Origin: CAADGN01 sp035443945
GTDB taxonomy: Bacteria; Planctomycetota; Phycisphaerae; Phycisphaerales; UBA1924
Length of the DNA stretch: 64,000 bases
Reading direction: 5' to 3'
Assembly (NCBI GenBank): GCA_035443945.1
Contig: DAOMNQ010000009.1
Coordinates: 1-64,000 of the forward strand
The notes under the pieces were generated by a model, which did no database searches, was not told the origin of the DNA, and saw only the letters and a program-made list of their open reading frames with translations. Made by a program: the position numbers and the translations under genes. Below, piece by piece: positions 25,139 through 33,550 of this stretch; position 1 is the first letter of the stretch; each line of letters starts with the position of its first letter.

Positions 25139-25909
25139 CTAGCCCATGATCACAAGGGCCAGCACGTCGTACAGGGCGTGGACCGCCACCACGATCCCGA
25201 AGCCCCGCAGAATGTACAGCCCCGCGAAGTACAGCCCCGCCAACAGAAAGAACACCGACTCGACCGGCGTTGCCGCGTGGTGGTAGAGCATGAACCCCAC
25301 CGCCGAGATGACCGCCGCCCCGACCTTCGCCCACTGGTCCGGCAGCCTCAGCAGGTCGCCGAGCACGAAGTGGGCCGCCGCGATCAGGATCATCCGGAAC
25401 AGAAGTTCTTCGTACAGCCCGGCCCCGATCGAGAGCGTGAGCCGGGCCTGCCACGACCGCTCGCGCAGTTCCGCCGCGGCCGTGGCGGCTTCGGGCTGAA
25501 GGGCCGGCCCCGCCGTCATCAGCAGCGCGAACAGGAACAGCGGCACCGTCCACACGCACGCCTCCATCGCCATGAACGCCAGGTACGGCCCGCGGACGCG
25601 CCAGCGGTCTCGCAGCAGCACGTGCCAGATCAGCAGCACCACCACGAGCAGCCCAGCCGGCAAGTGCAGGCCGACCACCCCGAACGACTCGAACACGCGC
25701 GCGAGAATGCCCCGTGCCGCGATCGTCTCGCCGGGCAGGTACGCGATCGCCCCGATCTCATAGAGCAGAATCAGAGGGGCCAGGAAGGCGAGAACGTGCA
25801 ACGGACGCGCCGACGCCGCCGCGTAGGTCTGCGCCCCGGAGTGCCCGCGCCGAGGACGGCGTCCAGTCGCGGCAGCCGATGCGCTCTCGCTCCGAGTGGG
25901 CCGGCTCAT
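25139..25909 (-). CDS. CPBP-family intramembrane metalloprotease
   Basis: The protein has 256 residues with about seven hydrophobic helices. The Rce1/CPBP signature is present: LYEELLFR (Glu167, Glu168, Arg172), a YHH pair at 209-211 and HALYD near 244, which together form the zinc-type active site. Bacterial relatives process or protect against peptides, and a few act in prenyl-protein cleavage. Substrate unknown. The basic N-terminal 25 residues are cytoplasmic. The start ATG 25909 has a TACCTT box 6 bases upstream and no ribosome-binding site. Confidence 0.88.
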   Translation of the reverse strand: MSRPTRSESASAAATGRRPRRGHSGAQTYAAASARPLHVLAFLAPLILLYEIGAIAYLPGETIAARGILARVFESFGVVGLHLPAGLLVVVLLIWHVLLRDRWRVRGPYLAFMAMEACVWTVPLFLFALLMTAGPALQPEAATAAAELRERSWQARLTLSIGAGLYEELLFRMILIAAAHFVLGDLLRLPDQWAKVGAAVISAVGFMLYHHAATPVESVFFLLAGLYFAGLYILRGFGIVVAVHALYDVLALVIMG

Positions 25910-25915
25910 AGGGGC

Positions 25916-25921
25916 AAGGTA
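25916..25921 (-). promoter_or_regulatory. -10 box of leaderless CPBP gene
   Basis: TACCTT on the minus strand ends 6 bases before ATG 25909. Confidence 0.5.
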
Positions 25922-26026
25922 GCGAGGATTCGGAACGGCGGGGCAGGAATCGCGGGTTCGGGACGAACAGCGACCACGTTCGCTGAGGAACGAGCCGAGC
26001 GCGCTCGAAGAAGTTGTGGGGTCGTG

Positions 26027-26302
26027 TCAGGCCCCGGCGGTCTGCTTCGCCTTGAGGCGAGCACAGAGCCTGCTCTTGCGGCGGGCGGCTTGGTTCTTGT
26101 GGATCACGCCCTTCTGGGCCGTGCGGTCGATCACCGAGGAGCACTCGCGGTAGGCCGCCGCCGCGTCATTGGCGGTCCCCTGCGTCAGGGCGTCCTGGAA
26201 CTTCTTGATGGCCGCCCGCATCGTGCGCAGCCGCCAACGGTTGCGGGCGCGGCGCTTGGCGTTCTGACGAATGCGTTTGCGTGCGGAGTTTGAGTGCGCC
26301 AT
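26027..26302 (-). CDS. rpsT: 30S ribosomal protein S20
   Basis: The protein has 91 residues, very basic and helical. MAHSNSARKRIRQNAKRRARN is the classic bS20 N terminus (quoted as MAHSNSARKRIRQN then AKRRARN). It also contains KGVIHKNQAARRKSRL near the C terminus. It binds 16S rRNA helix 44. An AGAGGA site lies just before ATG 26302; the frame is open further upstream without support. It is transcribed alone, divergently from tRNA-Arg. Confidence 0.97.
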   Translation of the reverse strand: MAHSNSARKRIRQNAKRRARNRWRLRTMRAAIKKFQDALTQGTANDAAAAYRECSSVIDRTAQKGVIHKNQAARRKSRLCARLKAKQTAGA

Positions 26303-26404
26303 CGGGTTCCTCTGTGAGCCTCTCGGGTTGCGGGGTCTGCCCCGCCGGGACCTCAATCGTGGCAGGCTGGGACCGGAAATCAAGCCCCGGCGACGAGGGT
26401 AGGC

Positions 26405-26433
26405 TTGCCGGGACGGCGGGGAGGGATTAGGCT
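26405..26433 (+). promoter_or_regulatory. Putative tRNA-Arg promoter
   Basis: TTGCCG (26405-26410) and TAGGCT (26428-26433) are 17 bases apart and lie 29 bases before tRNA-Arg. Confidence 0.5.
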
Positions 26434-26462
26434 TCCGGGTGCGGGCCGCGAGGCTCGCTCGG

Positions 26463-26536
26463 GCGGGCGTAGCTCAATTGGATAGAGCACCTGACTACGG
26501 ATCAGGAGGTTAGGGGTTCGAGTCCCTTCGCCCGTG
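26463..26536 (+). tRNA. tRNA-Arg (anticodon ACG)
   Basis: A cloverleaf of 74 bases. The acceptor stem GCGGGCG pairs with CGCCCGT, the anticodon stem CCTGA/TCAGG surrounds loop CTACGGA, and the T arm holds GGTTCGAGTCC. The A at position 34 would be deaminated to inosine by TadA, allowing CGU, CGC and CGA to be read. No CCA is encoded. Confidence 0.96.
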
Positions 26537-26547
26537 TGTCGCGGCAG

Positions 26548-26578
26548 CCCCGCCCATAAGGCGGGGTTGTGCTTTTTT
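26548..26578 (+). terminator. Rho-independent terminator after tRNA-Arg
   Basis: CCCCGCC and GGCGGGG form a perfect 7-base stem with a 5-base loop, followed within a few bases by six Ts (26573-26578). Confidence 0.92.
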
Positions 26579-26666
26579 GACCCCGCCGTACAGGGGTCGG
26601 GACACCTAGGCCCGCCCAGGTGTTGGGATCGTGATCGGACATGCATCCCCGTCGCGGCTGGGTCGA

Positions 26667-26672
26667 TATAGT
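26667..26672 (+). promoter_or_regulatory. -10 box of leaderless Cys-rich protein gene
   Basis: TATAGT ends 6 bases before ATG 26679. This is the probable promoter of the whole exporter cluster. Confidence 0.6.
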
Positions 26673-26678
26673 CCACTG

Positions 26679-27086
26679 ATGCCGGCGAGGTTTGCCATCC
26701 TTGTGCTCGTGGTTGGCGTCTTCCTGCAGCCGCTCCTCGCGGGCATCCACGGGACCGACGACTGCTGCGCCATCCCGGACACACCCGCCCCCGTGTTCGC
26801 CCCCGAGGGCGACGACCACGAGTGCTCCTGCTGCGAGGCGACCGAGGCGGCCGGAGAGAACCACCCGTCCGACCGCGATCGCAGCGACCATCGTCCGCGC
26901 GGGTGCGACTGCCCCAAGTCGTGCTGCACGAACATCGTCAAGGCTCCGCTCGGCGTCACCCCTGCAAGCACGGGCGCCGAATGGCGGGACTCGGCTGAGA
27001 ACTTGTTCGACGATGCGCCGGGCATTGCCGGCGACGCGTGGACGTCGCGCCTGAAGCGTCCTCCCAGAGCCTTCGCCGCCGTGTAA
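26679..27086 (+). CDS. Small Cys-rich exported protein
   Basis: The protein has 135 residues. A hydrophobic segment (RFAILVLVVGVFLQPLLAGI, 4-23) looks like a signal peptide. The mature part holds nine cysteines in three clusters: DDCC (29-30), HECSCC (49-52) and GCDCPKSCC (76-83), with nearby His and acidic residues. That is a plausible metal- or thiol-binding peptide. I do not recognise a family. It is the first gene of a cluster with a HlyD adaptor, an ABC ATPase, two permeases and a Cys/His lipoprotein. ATG 26679 is preferred because of the -10 box 6 bases upstream; an earlier in-frame ATG at 26631 lies upstream of that box. Confidence 0.7.
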   Translation: MPARFAILVLVVGVFLQPLLAGIHGTDDCCAIPDTPAPVFAPEGDDHECSCCEATEAAGENHPSDRDRSDHRPRGCDCPKSCCTNIVKAPLGVTPASTGAEWRDSAENLFDDAPGIAGDAWTSRLKRPPRAFAAV

Positions 27087-27144
27087 TGCGGACGGTGCGC
27101 GCCGATCGTGCGCGCGGGCGAACACAGGCTCTGGAGCAACACCA

Positions 27145-28722
27145 ATGACGGCTGGAATAATCGAGGGCGATCGGCCCGGCGCGGACGTGCCGCGGCGGTC
27201 GAAGGTGGCGGTGATCGTGCCGCTGACCGTGATCTCGCTGACCGTGCTGGTCGTTGCGTGGAGCGCGTGGCCGACTCTCAGTCCGGTCCGTACCGTCCAG
27301 GTCACGCAAGCCATCTTCGACCGCACCGACGAGCCTCGCGATGCCGTCGTGACCGGCGACCGCCACGCGGGCGCGGGGCGCGTCGGCACCGCCGTTCAGG
27401 CCCCGGGCTGGCTCGAAGCGGAACCGTACTACGTCGCGGCCGCCGCCCTCGCGGACGGCGTGGTCGAGCACATCGACGCGCTCGAAGGCGACCGCGTGAC
27501 GGCCGGGCAGGTCATCGCAAGGCTCGTCTCGATCGACGCGGAACTGAAACTCAGCAGCGCGGAGGCGGAGTTGTCCGTCGCGCAGGCCGAACTCGCGCTC
27601 GCCGAGGCCGAACTTCGAGCGGCTGAGACGGACTGGAACGAGCCGGTCGAGCGTGAGAGAGCCGTCGAGGCCGGGCGGGCCGCGTTGGCCGAGAGCGAGG
27701 CGGAAGTCGCACAGTTGCCCTCAATGATCGCCGCGGCCCGCGCGACGCTCGTGCAGTACGAGGAGGAACTCTCACGTGCGGAGCGCTCGCGGGCCGGCCA
27801 GGCGGCTACCGAACTCGAAGTGATCGTCGCACGCCAGCGCGTCGAAGCCCAGCGAGCGACGGTGGAGTCGCTCGAAGCCATGCGACCGCTGCTCGCCGCC
27901 CGGAGCGAACGCCTGCGGGCCGATCTGCGTGCGGCCGAGCGCAACCTCGCCCTGCGCATCGACGAACGCCGACGGCTCGACTCGGCCCGGGCAGCGCTGG
28001 ACAAGGCACACGCGGCAGTCCTTCGGGCACGCGCCGCCCGCGACGAGGCCGCCCTCGAACTCGACCGCATGGTCATCCGCGCCCCCATCGACGGCTATGT
28101 GCAGCGCCGGCTCAAGGCGCCCGGCGACAAGGTCGTCCGCATGATGGACGACATGCACTCCGGCCACGTCGCCCTGCTCTACGACCCCGAGCGCCTGCAG
28201 GTCCGCGTGGACGTGCCCCTGGCCGACGCCTCGCACCTGTTCGTGGGGCAGCGGTGCGAGGTCGTCGTCGAGGTGCTGCCCGACCGCGTCTTCGAGGGCG
28301 AGGTGCTCCGCATCACCCACGAGGCCGATCTGCAGAAGAACACCCTCCAGGCGAAGGTGCGTGTGGTCGAACCATCCCCTTTGCTTCGTCCCGAGATGCT
28401 CACGCGCGTCCGCTTCCTTCCACGCGGGGAATCGGCGCAGCAGGGCGCCGCAACCCCGGCGAGCGGCCCGGTTCGCGTGCGCGTGCCCAGCGACACCCTG
28501 CACGCCCACCACGAGGGAGTGCAGGTGTGGACGGTGACGAGCAGGCGCGGCGACCGGGGCGTCGCACGCGCTGTTCATGTGCAGAGAGAAAGTGATTCGG
28601 CGGGATGGGCTGTCGTGAGCGGTCCGGTCCAGCCGGGTGCGCTGATCGTCGTAGATGCAGACGGTTTGCGCGAGGGCCAGCGGGTGCGCTTCGCTTCGCG
28701 TGGCGGGGAGGGAACACGATGA
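27145..28722 (+). CDS. HlyD/MacA-family membrane fusion protein
   Basis: The protein has 525 residues. One N-terminal membrane anchor (VAVIVPLTVISLTVLVVAW, about 24-42) is followed by a split biotinyl-lipoyl domain (VAAAALADGVVEHIDALEGDRV). A very long coiled-coil hairpin follows (about 130-300, AEAELSVAQAELALAEAEL), then RAPIDGYVQRRLKAPGDKV returns to the lipoyl domain and a beta barrel follows. It would link an inner-membrane ABC transporter to an outer-membrane channel. Its stop overlaps the ATPase start (ATGA). The coiled coil is longer than in typical MacA, which suggests a taller periplasmic bridge. Confidence 0.92.
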   Translation: MTAGIIEGDRPGADVPRRSKVAVIVPLTVISLTVLVVAWSAWPTLSPVRTVQVTQAIFDRTDEPRDAVVTGDRHAGAGRVGTAVQAPGWLEAEPYYVAAAALADGVVEHIDALEGDRVTAGQVIARLVSIDAELKLSSAEAELSVAQAELALAEAELRAAETDWNEPVERERAVEAGRAALAESEAEVAQLPSMIAAARATLVQYEEELSRAERSRAGQAATELEVIVARQRVEAQRATVESLEAMRPLLAARSERLRADLRAAERNLALRIDERRRLDSARAALDKAHAAVLRARAARDEAALELDRMVIRAPIDGYVQRRLKAPGDKVVRMMDDMHSGHVALLYDPERLQVRVDVPLADASHLFVGQRCEVVVEVLPDRVFEGEVLRITHEADLQKNTLQAKVRVVEPSPLLRPEMLTRVRFLPRGESAQQGAATPASGPVRVRVPSDTLHAHHEGVQVWTVTSRRGDRGVARAVHVQRESDSAGWAVVSGPVQPGALIVVDADGLREGQRVRFASRGGEGTR

Positions 28723-29423
28723 CCATGATCGAATGCAGAGCCTTGACCCGCGAGTACCGCAAGGGAGACAACGTCATCCGTCCGCTCGACGGCCTGGACC
28801 TCGACGTCGAAGCCGGCGAGTTCCTCGCCCTCATGGGCCCCAGCGGCAGCGGCAAGACGACGCTCCTCAACCTCATCGCCGGCATCGACAGCCCGACCCG
28901 CGGCACACTCCGCATCGGCGGCACGGACCTCGCCAGTCTCAGCAGAAACGCACTCGCCGCATGGCGATCAGAGAACGTCGGCTATGTCTTCCAACTCTAC
29001 AACCTCGTCCCCGTCCTCACGGCCTACGAGAACGTTGAACTCCCTCTGCTGCTTCACCCCCTGAGCCGGCGCGATCGCCACGCACGAATCATGGCCGCGC
29101 TCGAGCGCGTGGGCGTCGCGGACCGACTCGACCACTTCCCCCGGCAACTCTCCGGCGGGCAGGAGCAGCGCGTCGCCATCGCGCGGGCCATCGTCACAAA
29201 CCCCGCCATCATCGTCGCCGACGAGCCGACCGGCGACCTCGACAAGTCCGCCGCCGCCGCTGTCATGGCACTGCTCGGCGAACTCAACCAGGAACTCGGC
29301 AAGACCATCATCATGGTCACCCACGACCCGAAGACAGCCGAGCACGCCACGAGAACCCTGCACCTCGAAAAGGGCAGGCTCATCGAGAGCGGCGTCGCCG
29401 TCGGGATCGGAGGAGCAGCATGA
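28719..29423 (+). CDS. ABC transporter ATPase (MacB/LolD type)
   Basis: The protein has 234 residues. Walker A is GPSGSGKTT (40-48), the Q-loop lies in VFQLYNLVPVLTAYENVELP, the signature is LSGGQEQRVAIARA, and Walker B is IIVADEPTGDLD with a following H-loop (MVTHDP). This is the MacB/LolD/FtsE subgroup, which drives mechanotransmission rather than membrane passage. It overlaps the adaptor gene by 4 bases, and the first permease gene overlaps its own stop by 4 bases, so three genes are translationally coupled. Confidence 0.95.
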   Translation: MTMIECRALTREYRKGDNVIRPLDGLDLDVEAGEFLALMGPSGSGKTTLLNLIAGIDSPTRGTLRIGGTDLASLSRNALAAWRSENVGYVFQLYNLVPVLTAYENVELPLLLHPLSRRDRHARIMAALERVGVADRLDHFPRQLSGGQEQRVAIARAIVTNPAIIVADEPTGDLDKSAAAAVMALLGELNQELGKTIIMVTHDPKTAEHATRTLHLEKGRLIESGVAVGIGGAA

Positions 29424-30571
29424 GCATCCTGCGCTGCGCGCCCTACGTGCTCAAGCAGGTGGCCCGCCACCGCGTGCGCACCGCGCTCACCATCGCCGGC
29501 ATCGCCATCGCCATGTTCCTCTTCACCGCGGTGCAGACCATGGACCGCGGCGTCACCGCCGCCACCCGCGCCACCGCCGGCGACACCACCCTCGTCGTCT
29601 ACCGCGAGGACCGCTACTGCCCCGCAACCAGCGAACTCCCCCAGGACTACCTCTCCCGCATCGAGCGCATCGACGGCGTTGTCTCCGCGATCCCCATGAA
29701 GATCGTCGTCTCCAACTGCCGCACCAGCCTCGACGTCGTGACCTACCGCGGCGTGCCCAAGGAGCAGTTCCTCGCCGATCGCGCCGACAAACTCACCATC
29801 GTCTCCGGCTCGGCCGAGGACTGGATGCGCCGCACCGACGCCGCGCTCGTCGGCGAGACCCTCGCGAGCCGGCGCGGCCTGCGCCCGGGCGTCACCTTCG
29901 ACGCCGCCGGCATCACTGCCTACGTCGCCGGCGTCATCCGCACCGACGACCCCCAGGACTGGAACGTCGCCTACACCTCCCTCGAGTTCGTGCAACTGGC
30001 CCAGCGAAACCGCCTCGGCATCGTCACCCAGTTCAACGTCAAAGTCGCCGACCCCGCGATGCTCGAACGCGTCGCCAAGGACATCGACGAGACATTCGCC
30101 CACGCCCAGGAACCGACCACGACCTTCACCGAGAAGGCCTTCATCGGACGAATCGCCGACGACATCATCGAGATCGTCGGCTTCGCACGCTGGCTCGGCC
30201 TCGGCTGCCTCGTCGCCGTCCTCGCCCTCGTCGGCAACTCCATCGTCCTCGGCGTCCAGAGCCGAGTCTCCGAGCACGCCGTTCTCCAGACGCTCGGCTT
30301 CACCGGGCGGCTCGTCGCCGCGCTCATCGTCGCCGAGGGCGTCATCCTCGCCCTCGTCGGCGGCCTCGTCGGCGCGGGCGCGGCCGTCGCCGTCGCAGGC
30401 TTCAAGAGTTTCGCCCTCTCCGTCGAGGGCGCAACCATACCCATCGTCGCCGACGGCGCACTCCTTCTCACGGGCATGGTCGTCTGCGGCGTGATCGGCG
30501 TTGTGGCAGGACTCGTCCCCGCTTGGCAGGCGTCGAACCGCGAGATCGCCGAGTGCTTCCGCGCCGCCTGA
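29420..30571 (+). CDS. FtsX/MacB-type permease 1
   Basis: The protein has 383 residues. One N-terminal membrane helix (VRTALTIAGIAIAMFLFTAVQT, about 18-38) precedes a large periplasmic domain with three Cys (Cys66, Cys95 and others). Three C-terminal helices (about 255-370) form the FtsX domain, with VSEHAVLQTLGFTGRLVAALIVAEG as the coupling region. It is about half a MacB, so two permeases are needed per transporter. Its partner is the next gene, 11 bases downstream. Confidence 0.9.
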   Translation: MSILRCAPYVLKQVARHRVRTALTIAGIAIAMFLFTAVQTMDRGVTAATRATAGDTTLVVYREDRYCPATSELPQDYLSRIERIDGVVSAIPMKIVVSNCRTSLDVVTYRGVPKEQFLADRADKLTIVSGSAEDWMRRTDAALVGETLASRRGLRPGVTFDAAGITAYVAGVIRTDDPQDWNVAYTSLEFVQLAQRNRLGIVTQFNVKVADPAMLERVAKDIDETFAHAQEPTTTFTEKAFIGRIADDIIEIVGFARWLGLGCLVAVLALVGNSIVLGVQSRVSEHAVLQTLGFTGRLVAALIVAEGVILALVGGLVGAGAAVAVAGFKSFALSVEGATIPIVADGALLLTGMVVCGVIGVVAGLVPAWQASNREIAECFRAA

Positions 30572-30582
30572 CAAGACCAACC

Positions 30583-31755
30583 ATGAGACAACTCCCCTTC
30601 CATTACGCCCTGCGAAACCTCGGGCGAAGCCGCCTGCGCCTCGCCGCGACCCTCATCGGCTCCACGCTCGTCGTGCTCCTCGCCCTCGCCTCCGGCGGCT
30701 TCGTGCGCGGCATGGCCGCCACCCTCACCCAGCGCGCCGCCCTGCACGAGAACGTCATGATCGTCGGCATCGGCAGCGAGGAGGGCGTCGAACGCTCCCA
30801 GATCGACGCCGGCATCGAGGGCATCGCCGCCGCCAGCATCGCCGGCCTGAGGGAGAGCGCGGGCGTCATCTACGCCTCACCCGAAATCCACGCTGCCCTT
30901 CCCGTGCGAGAGTCGGCAACCAGCGACCGCGACCTGCCCGCCGTGATGCGCGGTGTGCGGCCCGTCGCACTCCTCGTCCACCCCGAGGTCGAGATCGTCG
31001 AGGGACGCGCCCCGCGCAGCGGCCGCGACGAACTCATGGTCGGCGCACTCGCCGCCACCCGACTCGGCGTGCCCGACTCGCGCCTCGCCGTCGGGCAGAC
31101 CCTCCACTTCAGCAATCGGGACTGGACGATCGTGGGCCGCTTCACCGCGCCCAACACCGTGATGGACGCCGAGATCTGGCTGCCCCTGATCGACCTCCAG
31201 GTGGCCATCAACCGGCCCGCATCGCTCTCGTGCGTGATCGTCACGCTCGACTCGGCTCGCTTCGCCGACGTGGACCTCTTCGTCAAGAGCCGCCTCGACC
31301 TCGAAATCACCGCCATCCGCGAACGCGACTACTACGCCTCCATTGCCGCTTTTTACGCCCCTATCCGGGCCATGGTCCTCGTGACGGCCGCGCTCATCGC
31401 CTCCGGCGGCATCCTTGGCGGCCTCAACACCATGTACGCCGCGTTCACCGCCCGCGTGCGCGAGGTCGGCATGCTCCAGGCCCTCGGCTTCACACGCGCC
31501 GCCATCGTCCTCAGCCTGACCGAGGAATCCACCTTCGCCGGCGCCTGCGGCGCGCTCGCGGGCGCGGCCCTCGGCCTGCTCCTGCTCGACGGCCTCGCCG
31601 TCCGCTTCTCCATGGGCGCGTTCACGCTCACGCTCGACGCGCCCGTCGTGCTGGCGGGCGTGCTGTGCGGACTTGTCGTCGGTCTGGTGGGCGCCATCCC
31701 GCCCGCTGTTCGTTGTCTCCGTCTCTCCATCCCCGAGGCCCTCAAGGCCCACTGA
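30583..31755 (+). CDS. FtsX/MacB-type permease 2
   Basis: The protein has 390 residues, with the same layout as its neighbour: a helix at about 17-40, a periplasmic domain with a MacB-like beta core (about 45-260), and three C-terminal helices. The FtsX coupling motif is VREVGMLQALGFTRAAIVLSLTEE. The two permeases are diverged paralogues, so a heterodimer is likely. ATG 30583 opens MRQLPFHYALRNLGRSRLRL, the usual start; an upstream in-frame ATG lies inside the previous gene. Confidence 0.9.
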   Translation: MRQLPFHYALRNLGRSRLRLAATLIGSTLVVLLALASGGFVRGMAATLTQRAALHENVMIVGIGSEEGVERSQIDAGIEGIAAASIAGLRESAGVIYASPEIHAALPVRESATSDRDLPAVMRGVRPVALLVHPEVEIVEGRAPRSGRDELMVGALAATRLGVPDSRLAVGQTLHFSNRDWTIVGRFTAPNTVMDAEIWLPLIDLQVAINRPASLSCVIVTLDSARFADVDLFVKSRLDLEITAIRERDYYASIAAFYAPIRAMVLVTAALIASGGILGGLNTMYAAFTARVREVGMLQALGFTRAAIVLSLTEESTFAGACGALAGAALGLLLLDGLAVRFSMGAFTLTLDAPVVLAGVLCGLVVGLVGAIPPAVRCLRLSIPEALKAH

Positions 31756-31785
31756 ACCGGCGTCCGAGCGCCGAGGAGTTTCCGC

Positions 31786-32307
31786 ATGCGACAGTTCACC
31801 GCTCTCACGATCATCGCGCTCCTGGCCGGCTCGCTCGCAGGCTGCGGCAAGTCCGGCACGTCCTCGACCGGCACGCAGGCACCGAGCACACCGCCGACCT
31901 GGCTGCTCACCGCCCAGCCGGCCGATGCGCTCTCCGTCTCGGACGCCAAGAAGCAGGCCGCCGAGGGCCAGACCATCGTCGTCCGCGGACGGATCGGCGG
32001 GCGAAAGTCCCCGATCTCCGCCGACAGCCCCGTCTTCGTCATCGTCGATCTCTCGCTCCCCCACTGCGGCGAGGACCCCGACGACAAGTGCCCCACGCCC
32101 TGGGACTACTGCTGCGAGCCGAAGAGCGACCTGGCCGCGCAAAGCGCGACCGTCCAGATCGTCGATGCCGGAGGCAACACGGTCCCCGCGATCGGCGGCT
32201 CGCTCAAGCCCCTTGACGAAGTGATCGTCGTCGGCGCGGTCGGCGCGCGCCCGACCGAGGGCGTCCTCACCATCCGCGCCACCGGCGTCTACCGCGTCGG
32301 CGGGTGA
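31786..32307 (+). CDS. Lipoprotein with conserved-looking Cys/His motif
   Basis: The protein has 173 residues. It has a lipoprotein signal (hydrophobic stretch then SLAGC, lipid Cys20). The mature part looks like a small beta barrel: GQTIVVRGRIGGRK and DEVIVVGAVGARP resemble OB-fold strands. A distinctive insert LPHCGEDPDDKCPTPWDYCC carries His93, Cys94, Cys102, Cys109 and Cys110, a likely metal site. I have seen similar inserts in planctomycete proteins but know no function. It is the last gene of the exporter cluster, with a GAGGAG site, and may deliver or sense the exported metal or thiol. Confidence 0.75.
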   Translation: MRQFTALTIIALLAGSLAGCGKSGTSSTGTQAPSTPPTWLLTAQPADALSVSDAKKQAAEGQTIVVRGRIGGRKSPISADSPVFVIVDLSLPHCGEDPDDKCPTPWDYCCEPKSDLAAQSATVQIVDAGGNTVPAIGGSLKPLDEVIVVGAVGARPTEGVLTIRATGVYRVGG

Positions 32308-32325
32308 ACGCACGCGCGATCGGCG

Positions 32326-32817
32326 TCAGTCCGTTGCGGGATCGGGCTGGTCGAGCACCTTGCGCGTCCGCGCCTCGCGGTACGCCGCCAGCGCGTCGCG
32401 GTACTCCGGTCGCTTCGTGCCCAGAATCGCCGCCGCGAGCAGCGCGGCGTTGATCGCGCCGGCCTTGCCGATCGCCAGCGTCCCCACCGGCACGCCAGCC
32501 GGCATCTGCACGATCGACAGCAGCGAGTCGACGCCGTTGAGCGCCTTGGACTCGACCGGCACGCCCAATACCGGCAACGTCGTCTTCGCCGCGCACATGC
32601 CCGGAAGGTGCGCCGCCCCCCCCGCGCCCGCGATGATGACCTCCAACCCGCGCCCCTCCGCCGACGAGGCGTACTCGAACAACAGGTCCGGCGTCCTGTG
32701 CGCGCTCACCACCCGGCTCTCGTGCGGGATGCCCAGTTCCGCGAGCGTCTCCGCCGCGTGGCGCATCGTCTCCCAGTCGGACTTCGACCCCATGATGATG
32801 CCGACCAGCGGGTTCAT
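32326..32817 (-). CDS. purE: N5-carboxyaminoimidazole ribonucleotide mutase
   Basis: The protein has 163 residues and moves the carboxyl group of N5-CAIR to make CAIR in purine synthesis (class I PurE). The phosphate loop is GSKSDWETM (10-18), SAHRTP contains the catalytic His (about 45), and GAGGAAHLPGM is the flexible substrate loop. No purK follows, so that gene must lie elsewhere. The start has a TATGAT box 8 bases upstream and no ribosome-binding site. It converges with the lipoprotein gene 18 bases away. Confidence 0.96.
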   Translation of the reverse strand: MNPLVGIIMGSKSDWETMRHAAETLAELGIPHESRVVSAHRTPDLLFEYASSAEGRGLEVIIAGAGGAAHLPGMCAAKTTLPVLGVPVESKALNGVDSLLSIVQMPAGVPVGTLAIGKAGAINAALLAAAILGTKRPEYRDALAAYREARTRKVLDQPDPATD

Positions 32818-32825
32818 CGCACGAC

Positions 32826-32831
32826 ATCATA
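32826..32831 (-). promoter_or_regulatory. -10 box of leaderless purE
   Basis: TATGAT on the minus strand ends 8 bases before ATG 32817. This is the widest spacing among the leaderless candidates. Confidence 0.4.
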
Positions 32832-32864
32832 GGAACACGATCCGCCGGACGGCCCCACGCCGGA

Positions 32865-33545
32865 TCATGGCAGCCGCTCTTCCCACTCCGGCGGCAGTTC
32901 CCCGTATCCCTTCGCCGAGCCGTCGAAACGCACCGCCTGCACGACGCGCCCAGAAGCGTGGAACCACCCCACGCGGTACTCGACGTGCTCGCTCTGGCGG
33001 AAGTCGATCACGCTCGCCGTCCGATCCGAGGGCGGGGCATCCGTGATGTTGTACCCCAGGTCCGAGTCCAGCAGCAGCACGGCGCGATCCGGGAACGCCA
33101 CGTAATCAAACCGCACGTGCGCCCGGCCGTCCGCAAGGTCGTAGTCCGTCGTGTCGCCCATGTCCGCGCCCGCGTGGCCGGTGCCGTTCATCGCGTACGT
33201 CCGCGTCATCACAAGCCCGAACGCGCGGTCGATCGTCGGGCATACGAGCACGGACTTCGGCCGGTACAACTCTCCCGCCGTCTCTCCCGCCATTCCCGCG
33301 TACGTCTGCACCACCAGCGCCCAGTTCGGCGGCTTGCCCCACGGCTGCCCGATCGCAGGCCCGTACCCCTCGTGCTCGTCGGCGTAGATGCGGCAGGCGA
33401 GGAACATCTGCCGAAGGTTCGACAGGCACGCCGCCCCGCGCCCCGCCTCGCGCGCCCCCGCCAGCGCGGGCAACAGCAGCCCGATCAGCAAGGCGACAAC
33501 AGCGATCACCACCAGCAGTTCGACGAGAGTGAAAGCACGCCGCAC
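32865..33545 (-). CDS. Prepilin-type N-terminal methylation domain protein
   Basis: The protein has 226 residues. Its N terminus, RRAFTLVELLVVIAVVALLIG, is a type IV prepilin leader: prepilin peptidase would cut before Phe5, and Glu at position 5 of the mature protein is conserved (RRAFTLVELLVV then IAVVALLIG). The residue before the cut is Ala rather than Gly. After the helix, CLSNLRQMFLACRIYADEHEGY is the common planctomycete pseudopilin motif, followed by a beta-rich head. It may be part of a type II secretion-like pseudopilus. The open frame continues upstream through a GTCCACTG repeat; GTG 33545 is preferred because it gives a normal leader length. Confidence 0.85.
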   Translation of the reverse strand: MRRAFTLVELLVVIAVVALLIGLLLPALAGAREAGRGAACLSNLRQMFLACRIYADEHEGYGPAIGQPWGKPPNWALVVQTYAGMAGETAGELYRPKSVLVCPTIDRAFGLVMTRTYAMNGTGHAGADMGDTTDYDLADGRAHVRFDYVAFPDRAVLLLDSDLGYNITDAPPSDRTASVIDFRQSEHVEYRVGWFHASGRVVQAVRFDGSAKGYGELPPEWEERLP

Positions 33546-33550
33546 CGGCG

